Assembly: GCF_004365635.1 (NCBI RefSeq)
Contig: NZ_SOBH01000004.1
Location: 1-64,000, forward strand
Direction: 5' to 3'
DNA from: Litoreibacter halocynthiae
Lineage (GTDB): Bacteria; Pseudomonadota; Alphaproteobacteria; Rhodobacterales; Rhodobacteraceae
DNA: 64,000 nucleotides
In this document: positions 54,079 through 62,605 of the stretch, piece by piece
How the letters are laid out: every line of letters begins with the position of its first letter
Position numbering within the stretch: position 1 is the first letter of the stretch
Made by a program: the position numbers and the translations under genes
The notes under the pieces: model-generated
The model's database searches: none
What the model was told of the DNA's origin: nothing
The model's input: only the letters and a program-made list of their open reading frames with translations

Positions 54079-55298
54079 TCCGGAGACTTGCCGAGCGGGA
54101 CCACGTTTGTCTCTTCGGGCACCAGTTCCTCGAAATCGAAGTTGTCCAAGCGGTCCGCCCGTTTACCCGCGCGCGTAGCGGCAGTCAGCACGCCCGACAC
54201 ATCGTCGCCTGCTTGCCGCAGGTGCGTTTCCAGCTTGCCCGCCTTCTCTCCGATGATCTCCACATCGCGGTGAAGCTGGCGCAGGGCTTTGCGAATTTCG
54301 CCTGTTTGCTCGCGCATCCGCGAATCCTTCAGGATCGAGCGCATCGTGTGCAGCGTCGCCATGCATGTCGTGGGGGAGACGATCCATACTCGCGCGGCGA
54401 AGCCCTCGCGGATGATGTTTGGCAAACGGGAATGAAGCTCCGCATAGACCGCTTCGGAAGGTAGGAACATCAGCGCCCCATCCGCGGTTTCACCTTCGAT
54501 CTGGTAGCTCTCGGAGATTTTCTTGATATGCACACGTACCGCTTGCCCCAAAGCCGTCAACGCGCGCGCTTGTTGCTCTTTGGTTTCGGCGGCGACCAGC
54601 GCCTCGTACGCCTCCAACGGGAATTTCGCGTCGATCACGATCGGGCCCGGCGGGTTCGGTAGCTTGATCAGGCAGTCCGCCCGCTTGCCGTTAGATAGGG
54701 TGCATTGAAACGAGTAGCTGTCAGCGGGCAACGCTTTGGACACGATGTCGTTCAGCTGGATTTCCCCGAACGCCCCGCGCGTCTGCTTGTTAGACAAGAT
54801 GTCTTGCAAGGACAGCACGTCGCCCGACAGCTTTTCGATGTTGGTCTGGGCCTTGTCGATGGTCGCCAGCCGTTCCTGCAATTGCGTCAGCGACTTAGTG
54901 GTTTTCTCCGACGATCCATGCAGCGTGTCGTTCATACGCTCTTGCAAATCCGACAGGGACCGCGCGGACTTCATCGCGTTCTCATGCAATCGCTCCGCCA
55001 TTTTCTGCTGCACTTCGGCCAGACGGACTTCCATAGTCTGGATCGTCATGCTCTGGCTTTTTGACAAGCTCTCCAGCCCGCCTGACAACTGCGCCTGCCC
55101 CGTGCCAAGGCTCTGTACAGTCTGGTTCAACTGCCCCATCTGCATCATCATCGGCTGCGCCATCTGCGCCGCGCGCCCGGCAGAGCGCACGGCGACGATC
55201 AACAGCACGACCACCAAAAGCAGCACGGCGGCACCCACGAAGCCCGCAATCACCAGCGGGTCGTCCCACTGCAAAACCGTATCGCCAATCTGGATCAT
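54075..55298 (-). CDS. rmuC: DNA recombination protein RmuC
   Basis: A 407-residue protein with an N-terminal membrane helix (about 16-36), a long coiled coil (about 50-165) and the nuclease-like RmuC domain (about 170-370, starting RGAFGEIQLNDIV and including PIVIDAKFPLEAYEAL). RmuC limits inversions between short inverted repeats. Its start overlaps the mutL stop (ATGA), so the two are an operon. Confidence 0.94.
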   Translation of the reverse strand: MIQIGDTVLQWDDPLVIAGFVGAAVLLLVVVLLIVAVRSAGRAAQMAQPMMMQMGQLNQTVQSLGTGQAQLSGGLESLSKSQSMTIQTMEVRLAEVQQKMAERLHENAMKSARSLSDLQERMNDTLHGSSEKTTKSLTQLQERLATIDKAQTNIEKLSGDVLSLQDILSNKQTRGAFGEIQLNDIVSKALPADSYSFQCTLSNGKRADCLIKLPNPPGPIVIDAKFPLEAYEALVAAETKEQQARALTALGQAVRVHIKKISESYQIEGETADGALMFLPSEAVYAELHSRLPNIIREGFAARVWIVSPTTCMATLHTMRSILKDSRMREQTGEIRKALRQLHRDVEIIGEKAGKLETHLRQAGDDVSGVLTAATRAGKRADRLDNFDFEELVPEETNVVPLGKSPD

Positions 55299-57136
55299 GT
55301 GCGTCCGAACAACCGTTCAATATCGGCCAGCTTAAGTTCCACATAGGTGGGGCGGCCGTGGTTACATTGGCCCGAATGAGGCGTCGCCTCCATCTCGCGC
55401 AGCAGGGCGTTCATCTCGTCCGCCCGCATCCAGCGGCCTGAACGGATCGAGCCGTGGCAGGCCACGCGGCTCAGCACCGCCTCGATCTTGTCGGCCACCA
55501 GTTGCGTGTCGCCAAGGTCGTCCAACTCGTCCAGAATATCGCGCACCATCGCTTCGGCGTTGACCTCGCCCAGAATAGCAGGGGTTTCGCGCACGGCGAT
55601 TGCACCCCCACCGAACGGCTCCAGCGTCAGACCTAGTTTGGACAGCGCGTCGGCATGGGTCAGCAAGGTCGCAGCATCCGCGTCGGACATTTCCACAATT
55701 TCGGGGATCAGCAAAGCCTGCGCCGCGACGCCGTTCGCAGCCATTTGCTTCTTTAGTTTCTCGTAAACCAAACGCTCATGTGCAGCGTGCTGGTCGACGA
55801 TCACCATGCCGTCCTTGGTCTGCGCGATGATGTAGTTCTCATGCACCTGCCCCCGCGCCGCGCCCAATGGCTGGTCCGCAGGTTCGGCGGCCGCAGGCTC
55901 CACCACATCAACACGGCTGTAAACAGCCTGCGTTTCCGCGAAGCCGGGCGCTTGCGCCTCATAGGAAGCACGCATTCCGCCAAGCGACGGGCGGTCCATT
56001 TGGTAGACGGGGCGGTCCACCCGCTCCGGCTGGAACGCGCCCAGTGTCGCACCCGCCACGGTGGTCGAGGCGCGGTGCCCCGCATCCGCCAGTGCGTGTT
56101 TCAGCGCCGAGACGATCAGCCCTCGCGCCAGCCCCGGATCGCGGAACCGCACTTCGGCCTTAGCGGGGTGGACGTTGACGTCGACCTTGGTCGGCTCAAG
56201 TTCCAGAAACAGCGCTACGACTGGATGACGGTCGCGGCTCAGGAAGTCGGAATAGGCACCGCGCAGCGCACCGACGAGCAGCTTGTCCCGCACGGGACGT
56301 CCGTTCACGAACAGGAACTGCGAAATACTGTTGCCGCGTGAATAGGTAGGCAAGGCCGCGTATCCGGTCAGGGTAATCCCCTCCCGCTCCGCATCAATCG
56401 CCAAGGCATTATCTGCAAACTCCGCCCCAAGGATCGAGCGCAGCCGCCCGCCAAGCGCGTCGAACATATCTCCCGACTGCGGGTCTGCTCGGAACGTCAC
56501 GCGCCCCGTATCGTCACGCGACAGGTCGCGGATGGTGAAGCCGACGTAAGGCTCCGCCATGGCCAGCTTTTTGACCACATCGGCTATCGCGCCCATCTCG
56601 GCGCGGTCGGTGCGCAGGAATTTCAGCCGTGCGGGTGTGGCGTAGAAGAGGTTTCGCAGTTCGACCACCGTGCCTTTGGACAGTGCCGCCGGAGCGACCT
56701 TTCCCATCGCGCCGCCATCCACGGTGATCTGCGCCGCGTCCTCGCCCGCTACGCGGGAGGTGATCGTCATCCGCCCCACCGCCGCCATCGACGGCAGCGC
56801 CTCGCCACGAAAGCCGAAGGTGTGGATGTTCAGCAGGTCGGAGCCGTCGATCTTCGAGGTGGCGTGCCGCGATAACGCCAGCGGCAAATCTTGCGCTGGA
56901 ATACCGTGACCGTCATCGGTCACGCGGATCAGAGTCTTGCCGCCGTCCTTGAGACAAAGCTCGATGCGTGTCGCGCCTGCGTCCAGCGCGTTCTCGATCA
57001 GCTCTTTCACCGCCGAGGCGGGTCGTTCGACCACTTCGCCAGCCGCGATCCGGTTGACGGCCACTTCATCCAATTGCTTGATCTGAGGCCGTTTTGCGGG
57101 CTGACTATCGCCTATGTTGGGGGTCTGGGCATTCAT
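55295..57136 (-). CDS. mutL: DNA mismatch repair protein MutL (endonuclease type)
   Basis: A 613-residue mismatch repair ATPase. The N-terminal GHKL domain has ELIENALDAGA, DDGHGI and GFRGEAL. The C-terminal domain has the endonuclease motif DQHA-x2-E-x4-E (DQHAAHERLVYE). This motif marks the nicking MutL of bacteria that lack MutH. It is followed by rmuC with an ATGA overlap. A Pro-containing linker (about 350-420) joins the domains. Confidence 0.96.
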   Translation of the reverse strand: MNAQTPNIGDSQPAKRPQIKQLDEVAVNRIAAGEVVERPASAVKELIENALDAGATRIELCLKDGGKTLIRVTDDGHGIPAQDLPLALSRHATSKIDGSDLLNIHTFGFRGEALPSMAAVGRMTITSRVAGEDAAQITVDGGAMGKVAPAALSKGTVVELRNLFYATPARLKFLRTDRAEMGAIADVVKKLAMAEPYVGFTIRDLSRDDTGRVTFRADPQSGDMFDALGGRLRSILGAEFADNALAIDAEREGITLTGYAALPTYSRGNSISQFLFVNGRPVRDKLLVGALRGAYSDFLSRDRHPVVALFLELEPTKVDVNVHPAKAEVRFRDPGLARGLIVSALKHALADAGHRASTTVAGATLGAFQPERVDRPVYQMDRPSLGGMRASYEAQAPGFAETQAVYSRVDVVEPAAAEPADQPLGAARGQVHENYIIAQTKDGMVIVDQHAAHERLVYEKLKKQMAANGVAAQALLIPEIVEMSDADAATLLTHADALSKLGLTLEPFGGGAIAVRETPAILGEVNAEAMVRDILDELDDLGDTQLVADKIEAVLSRVACHGSIRSGRWMRADEMNALLREMEATPHSGQCNHGRPTYVELKLADIERLFGRT

Positions 57137-57183
57137 GCCCCAATTTGTAGCACGCCCAATCCCGATTCGGCCATTGGGCTTGG

Positions 57184-58491
57184 CTAGTTTGACGCCTCTA
57201 ATCCGGTCGGCTTGCCGACGACAACAAAATGCAGATTATCGGGCTTCAGAAGTCTTTTCGAAACGCGCTTGATGTCCTCTAACGTCACCGCTTCGACCTG
57301 TGCATTGCGGTTGTCGATGTAGTCGATCGGCAAATCATCGAACTGCATTGCAGCAAGAATGTTAGCGATGCGCGCGTTGCCATCGAAGCGCAGCGGATAG
57401 GCGCCGGTCAGGTAGGTTTTTGCCGTCTCCAACTCCTTCTCAGTCACGCCCACGTCAGCCATCTTTGCCCATTCGTCACGGATGACCGAGATCGCTTCCG
57501 CAACGCTGTCATTCGACGAAGACACCTGACCCATCACCAAGTTCACATGCTCCCGAAGAACCAGATAGGAATATACCCCATAGGTAAGTCCGCGCTTTTC
57601 ACGCACCTCGTCCATAAGGCGGGAACCGAACCCGCCGGAACCCAGAACCTGATTCATCACATAGGCTGCAAAGAAATCGGGATCAGTTCTTTCGATACCT
57701 GCATGACCGAAAATGGCGACAGATTGTGGCGTGTTATAGGGAACCACCGTTTCACCACCACTCAACAAGAAAGGAGCGGGGCCCGGCAAATCTGGGCCGG
57801 TTGCAGGCAACGCACCCAGCAGTTCATCCAGAATGACACCCAGCTCTTCAGCGGAGATATCGCCCACTGCACCAACGTATACACGGTCGCGGGTAAGGAG
57901 TGATTTATGCGATGCAATCAGATCATCGCGTGTCAGCATCGTGACGGATTCCGCCGTGCCTTCAAGCTTGGTTGCATATGGGTGGTCACCGTATGCAAGC
58001 GATGCGAAGGTCTTACCTGCGATGTCGTTTGGATCTTCTGAGTCAGAGGCGATAATCGACAGCACCTGCGCACGTACACGATCCACCGCATCTTGATCAA
58101 ACCGAGGCTCGTTCAGCGATTTGCGCAGCAATTCGAGGGAGGCGTCACGGTTTTCCGTCAAAAACTGCGCAGACACTGAAAAGCTGTCGGAGGACGCGTC
58201 AAAATCGTACTTGAATGCGAGTTCTTCAGCAGCCAGCGCGAATTCGGTCGAGGTCAGCTCACCCGCGCCCTCGTCCAACAGGCCGGACATCAAATAGGCG
58301 GCACCACGCTTTCCCTCAGCGTCCAGCGAAGCACCGCCTTTGAACCGGATTTCAAGCGCGGTGAACGGTATTGAGGTTTCTTCGACCAGCCACGCTTTGA
58401 TGCCACCCGGAGAGGTCACCTCTTTAATATCAATTGCGGCGGCTGGTAGTGTAACGAGGGCCAAGCAAGTGGCCAGAACAACACGGATCAT
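57184..58491 (-). CDS. M16 family peptidase-like subunit lacking the zinc motif
   Basis: A 435-residue exported protein (signal peptide about 1-19) of the insulinase/processing peptidase fold. The position where M16 enzymes have HxxEH reads AYLMSGLLDEG, so it should be inactive and act as the partner of the upstream M16 enzyme. The Arg/Tyr pair of the C-terminal half (RGLTYGVYSYL) is kept, as expected for the non-catalytic half of a heterodimer. Its start overlaps the catalytic gene's stop (ATGA). Confidence 0.9.
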   Translation of the reverse strand: MIRVVLATCLALVTLPAAAIDIKEVTSPGGIKAWLVEETSIPFTALEIRFKGGASLDAEGKRGAAYLMSGLLDEGAGELTSTEFALAAEELAFKYDFDASSDSFSVSAQFLTENRDASLELLRKSLNEPRFDQDAVDRVRAQVLSIIASDSEDPNDIAGKTFASLAYGDHPYATKLEGTAESVTMLTRDDLIASHKSLLTRDRVYVGAVGDISAEELGVILDELLGALPATGPDLPGPAPFLLSGGETVVPYNTPQSVAIFGHAGIERTDPDFFAAYVMNQVLGSGGFGSRLMDEVREKRGLTYGVYSYLVLREHVNLVMGQVSSSNDSVAEAISVIRDEWAKMADVGVTEKELETAKTYLTGAYPLRFDGNARIANILAAMQFDDLPIDYIDNRNAQVEAVTLEDIKRVSKRLLKPDNLHFVVVGKPTGLEASN

Positions 58492-59831
58492 TGGGAAACC
58501 TCCTCCGTCGTCGGCTTGCGGAACCAACCGGTTACTGCCTTTTTACGGTTAAGCACCAAGCGCGCAGCGTTCATAATGTCATCTTCAGTGACGGCATCTA
58601 GAACAGCAGGCCATTGCTGCACGTCTTCGACTGTCAAACCAGAGGTCAGAGCCGCACCATATTCACGGCCGAGAGAGGCGACATCGTCCTGTCCGTAGAT
58701 CAAGGATGCCCGAATTTGCGATTTCACTCGCGCCAAGTGCTCCGCGTCGACGCCATCCTCAAGAAATTGCGCGATCACTGCATCCATCTCGTCCTCGCCT
58801 TGCTGCAAACTCAGCCCGGGCGCTGGGACGATGAACACTCCGAAAGTCGTGTCGTCGTAGTTCACACCTGAATAGAACGCCGATGTGTAGACTGCTTTAT
58901 TGCTCTCGAATTGCAATGCTCGACCAAGCACAGACGTCTGCCCTGATCCACCGAGAACTTCGGCAAGCAGGGTCAGGGCGGCGGCAGTTTTCTGGTCTCC
59001 GGAATCCCGTTCCGGAGCCATATATGATCGGATCACATAAGGCTGTGCAGCTTGTGGGTCTTCATAGACAATTCGGCGCTCTGCGCGCTGCGGTGGCTCT
59101 TGGGGTCGCCTACGCGCCTCCAATCCAACGGTGGGCTCCAAGGGGCCGTAATGTTTCTTAGCCAACTCTTCCACCTCGGCAGGGTCCACATCGCCCGCAA
59201 CGATCAACACAGCCGCGTTCGGCGCGTAGTATTTTTGATAGTAGCCAAGTGCATCCTCACGGCTCAACTTGGCCGCCTCATGACGCCAGCCGATAATCGG
59301 GCGACCATAGGGATGGTTTAGATATTGTGCGGCATTTCGTTGCTCACTGAACAAAGCACCCGGATCGCTATCCGTGCGCTGCGCACGCTCCTCAAGGATC
59401 ACTTTGCGTTCGGTCTCCACGTCTTCTTCGGTCAGACGAATGTTGCGCATCCGGTCGGCTTCCATACCCATCATCAGATCAAGGCGGTCCGCCGCGATCC
59501 GCTGGTAGTAGGCCGTATAGTCCCAAGAGGTGAACGCGTTGTCCGACCCGCCATTTGCTTCGACCACAGCTGAGAACTCACCAGCCTCCAGCTTGTCAGT
59601 GGCCTTGAACAGCAAGTGTTCCAGAAAATGCGCAATGCCGGAGACCCCCGGCGCTTCGTCCGCCGCCCCCGCTTTGTACCAGAGCATATGCACCACGACC
59701 GGCGCACGATGATCTTCGAGCACGACCGCCTCGAGGCCATTATCCAATGTGAATGTGGTGATCTTTTCGGCTCCAAAAGCCGGAAAGGCCAATACGACCG
59801 GAGCAATCAGACAAGCAAATAGGCGGCGCAT
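58488..59831 (-). CDS. M16 family zinc peptidase, catalytic subunit
   Basis: A 447-residue periplasmic zinc protease with a signal peptide (about 1-20) and the inverted motif H68-F-L-E71-H72 plus a downstream Glu in the EEDVETERKVILEE region. It probably degrades peptides or proteins in the periplasm together with the following inactive homologue. The ATG at 59831 has GAAGGG about 6 bases upstream; ATGs at 59837 and 59849 are less likely. Confidence 0.93.
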   Translation of the reverse strand: MRRLFACLIAPVVLAFPAFGAEKITTFTLDNGLEAVVLEDHRAPVVVHMLWYKAGAADEAPGVSGIAHFLEHLLFKATDKLEAGEFSAVVEANGGSDNAFTSWDYTAYYQRIAADRLDLMMGMEADRMRNIRLTEEDVETERKVILEERAQRTDSDPGALFSEQRNAAQYLNHPYGRPIIGWRHEAAKLSREDALGYYQKYYAPNAAVLIVAGDVDPAEVEELAKKHYGPLEPTVGLEARRRPQEPPQRAERRIVYEDPQAAQPYVIRSYMAPERDSGDQKTAAALTLLAEVLGGSGQTSVLGRALQFESNKAVYTSAFYSGVNYDDTTFGVFIVPAPGLSLQQGEDEMDAVIAQFLEDGVDAEHLARVKSQIRASLIYGQDDVASLGREYGAALTSGLTVEDVQQWPAVLDAVTEDDIMNAARLVLNRKKAVTGWFRKPTTEEVSQ

Positions 59832-59920
59832 AAGCATCCCTTCAGACAATCACGTTAATAGAAAACATGGCAGGAGTTGCCGAGAATTCAACCTGAGCCA
59901 CGGCCTTGTGACTTGCCCGA

Positions 59921-60439
59921 CTATTCGTAGCCTTCGGGCGGCGCGGAATTGGTGCGTACTCCAAGCCGGCGCAAACGCTCAAGCTCGGCGTATTGATCAA
60001 GAGATTGCTTGCGGTAGGCCTTGAAGTAGACATTCACGTTGAAGATGCGCTCTAGCAGGCGGCCATCGTTCTTGCGGCGGAATTCCAGATCTTCGGTTGC
60101 AAGAGCGCCCCGGATATTTGGAGTAACGCCATAGCGCGACGCGTAGTTCACGAGCCCGCCGTCACTGATACCACCATCCGGATTACCCCCTAGCGCCACC
60201 ACGGCATCGGCCAGTGGCGTCACGTCGGTGCGGTTGGTTCCGCCCTTCGTTGGCGCGGGCAAGGCTGTGTAGTCATCAGGAAGCGTCAAAGGCTTGTTCG
60301 GCAAGATCGCGAACTCGTCTGGCCCGCCTTCCTGATTGGATTTCACGTTGAGCAACTGGGGCTGTTTGTTCCGGTCACATGCCGACAGCGCCAGTACGGC
60401 ACAGACCATCCCGCCAAGGATCATCGCTTTACGTTGCAT
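59921..60439 (-). CDS. DUF3035 lipoprotein, BamF-like
   Basis: A 172-residue lipoprotein (lipobox LSAC, lipidated C21) of the DUF3035 family, described in Caulobacter as the BamF subunit of the outer-membrane barrel assembly complex. The mature protein is rich in Pro near the start (PLTLPDDYTALPAP) and has a predicted helical C-terminus. It lies after lspA, the signal peptidase that processes it, and before the M16 pair. The start has AGGAG 9 bases upstream. Confidence 0.86.
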   Translation of the reverse strand: MQRKAMILGGMVCAVLALSACDRNKQPQLLNVKSNQEGGPDEFAILPNKPLTLPDDYTALPAPTKGGTNRTDVTPLADAVVALGGNPDGGISDGGLVNYASRYGVTPNIRGALATEDLEFRRKNDGRLLERIFNVNVYFKAYRKQSLDQYAELERLRRLGVRTNSAPPEGYE

Positions 60440-60508
60440 GAAAGGCCACTCCTGCTCTTCTTTTGACGGTGTTTTAGCGTAATCCGACGCGGTCGTCACG
60501 AGGGTTCT

Positions 60509-60988
60509 TTATCCTGTTTGTTGCTCGCCCTTGGTGTCATCAAATGCAACCAAGGCGAAAGCGCCTGCAAATATGCCAATGTCGGCGATATTGAAGGTGT
60601 AGGGATTGCTGATACCGCAGCAGGACATGTTCAAAAAATCGGCTACCGCCCCGTAAAGTACGCGATCCAGCGCATTTGCAAGTGCACCACCGATAATTGC
60701 CCCGGCCCCCATCTGCGTGATTGTCCGGCCAAGATTGCGATTGCCCCACCACAGCAAGAATCCAGACACCACGATGGCCAGTGTGACCAGCACGTAGCGC
60801 ATGATCTCTGGGCTGTCTGAAAACAAACCGAAATTAATACCCGTATTCCAACCCATGCGGAAATTTAGCAAGGGTGGCAACACGTCGACGGAAAGCCGCT
60901 CGATCAGGTTCATCTTATGGACGACCGCCCATTTGGAAAACTGGTCAATCCCGAAAACGGCCAGCGCTGAGAGAAGAATAACGCGCAT
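60509..60988 (-). CDS. lspA: Lipoprotein signal peptidase (SPase II)
   Basis: Inner-membrane aspartic protease that cleaves the signal peptide before the lipidated Cys of prolipoproteins. The 159-residue product has four helices and the catalytic aspartates D108 (NALDRV) and D136 (NIADIGI). The ATG at 60988 overlaps the end of purH; the long open frame up to 61036 is part of purH. It is followed by the lipoprotein gene bamF. Confidence 0.94.
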   Translation of the reverse strand: MRVILLSALAVFGIDQFSKWAVVHKMNLIERLSVDVLPPLLNFRMGWNTGINFGLFSDSPEIMRYVLVTLAIVVSGFLLWWGNRNLGRTITQMGAGAIIGGALANALDRVLYGAVADFLNMSCCGISNPYTFNIADIGIFAGAFALVAFDDTKGEQQTG

Positions 60989-60989
60989 A

Positions 60990-62576
60990 TCAGTGCCGGA
61001 AATGACGCATGCCGGTGAAGACCATCGCAAGGCCAAGCTCGTCGGCGGCTGCGATTACTTCATCATCTCGCATGGAACCACCGGGCTGGATCAGCGCGGT
61101 CGCCCCTGCTTCGGCTGCGGTTTGCAAACCATCCGCGAAAGGGAAGAACGCGTCGGAGGCCACTGCAGACCCGATTGTGCGTGGCTCGGGCAGTTTCAAC
61201 AACTCCGCCACGTCTTGCGCCTTGCGCGCCGCGATGCGGGAGCTATCGACCCGGCTCATTTGCCCAGCGCCGATGCCCACTGTCGCACCATCCTTGACGT
61301 AGACGATAGCGTTGGATTTCACATGTTTCGCCACACGCCACGCGAACAACATGTCGGCGAGTTCCTGCTCAGAAGGCGCGCGCTTGGTCACGACCTTCAG
61401 GTCACCCGCCAGAATCCGACCGTTGTCTTTGTCTTGCACCAGCAACCCGCCGGACACTTGGCGCACTGTCAATGCGGCGGCAACCGGATCAGGCAAACCG
61501 TCCGTTGTCAGCAAACGCAGGTTCTTCTTCTTGGCGAAAATCGCACGGGCGTCGTCATCCGCACCGGGGGCAATTACAACCTCGGTAAAGATGCCGCTAA
61601 TTGCTTCGGCTGTCGCCCCGTCAAGCGGCTGGTTCACTGCGATGATACCACCGAAGGCCGACGTCTGATCGCATTCGAACGCCTTGTTGTAGGCTTCGGC
61701 GATAGTCGCGCCGCGGGCCACGCCACATGGATTGGCGTGTTTGATGATTGCCACGGCAGGGCCGTCCTTGGGGTCAAACTCAGCCACCAGCTCAAACGCG
61801 GCGTCTGTGTCGTTGATGTTGTTGTAGGACAGCTCTTTACCCTGATGCTGTTTTGCGGTCGCAACACCCGGTCTGGCAGAGCCATCCGTGTAGAACGCCG
61901 CCTGCTGATGCGGGTTTTCGCCATAGCGCAGGGTTTGCGCCAGCGTCCCCGCAAACGACTTGCGGCGCGGTGTTTCACCCAAAGCGCCCGCCATCCAGCC
62001 GGAGACCGCAGTATCATAGGCCGCCGTGCGCGAATACGCTGTCAGCGCCAAGCGCTGGCGGAAGGCGTAAGACGTCGCACCGTCATTTGCGCCCATCTCG
62101 GCCAGCACCGCATCGTAGTCCTGCACATCCGTCACGACGTTCACAAACTGGTGGTTCTTCGCGGCAGAGCGCAGCATCGCTGGTCCGCCAATGTCGATAT
62201 TCTCGATGCAGGTCGCGTAGTCGGCGCCTTTGGTGACGGTTTCTTCGAACGGATACAGATTCACCACAAGCAGGTCGATTGCACCGATGCCATGCTCCGT
62301 CATTGAGCCGACGTGACCTTCGTTATCGCGCAATGCCAGCAAACCACCGTGAACAATCGGATGCAGAGTTTTCACACGACCATCCATCATCTCGGGAAAA
62401 CCCGTCACCTCGGACACGTCTTTCACATCCAGCCCCGCTTCGCGGATCGCGGCGGCAGTACCACCAGTTGACAGCAACTCAACACCGTGACCCGCCAAGG
62501 CACGGGCGAATTCAATCAGGCCGGTTTTATCGGATACAGAAAGCAGCGCGCGGCGCACGGGAACGAGATCGGTCAT
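60990..62576 (-). CDS. purH: Bifunctional AICAR formyltransferase / IMP cyclohydrolase
   Basis: Last two steps of de novo IMP synthesis. The 528-residue protein has the N-terminal MGS-like cyclohydrolase domain ([17 protein letters not shown]) and the AICAR transformylase domain (about 200-528, with KHANPCGVA and the RYGENPHQ motif). The length is normal. lspA follows directly. Confidence 0.97.
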   Translation of the reverse strand: MTDLVPVRRALLSVSDKTGLIEFARALAGHGVELLSTGGTAAAIREAGLDVKDVSEVTGFPEMMDGRVKTLHPIVHGGLLALRDNEGHVGSMTEHGIGAIDLLVVNLYPFEETVTKGADYATCIENIDIGGPAMLRSAAKNHQFVNVVTDVQDYDAVLAEMGANDGATSYAFRQRLALTAYSRTAAYDTAVSGWMAGALGETPRRKSFAGTLAQTLRYGENPHQQAAFYTDGSARPGVATAKQHQGKELSYNNINDTDAAFELVAEFDPKDGPAVAIIKHANPCGVARGATIAEAYNKAFECDQTSAFGGIIAVNQPLDGATAEAISGIFTEVVIAPGADDDARAIFAKKKNLRLLTTDGLPDPVAAALTVRQVSGGLLVQDKDNGRILAGDLKVVTKRAPSEQELADMLFAWRVAKHVKSNAIVYVKDGATVGIGAGQMSRVDSSRIAARKAQDVAELLKLPEPRTIGSAVASDAFFPFADGLQTAAEAGATALIQPGGSMRDDEVIAAADELGLAMVFTGMRHFRH

Positions 62577-62605
62577 AGCAGTCCTTAAGGCTCAAGCAGC
62601 AGAGG

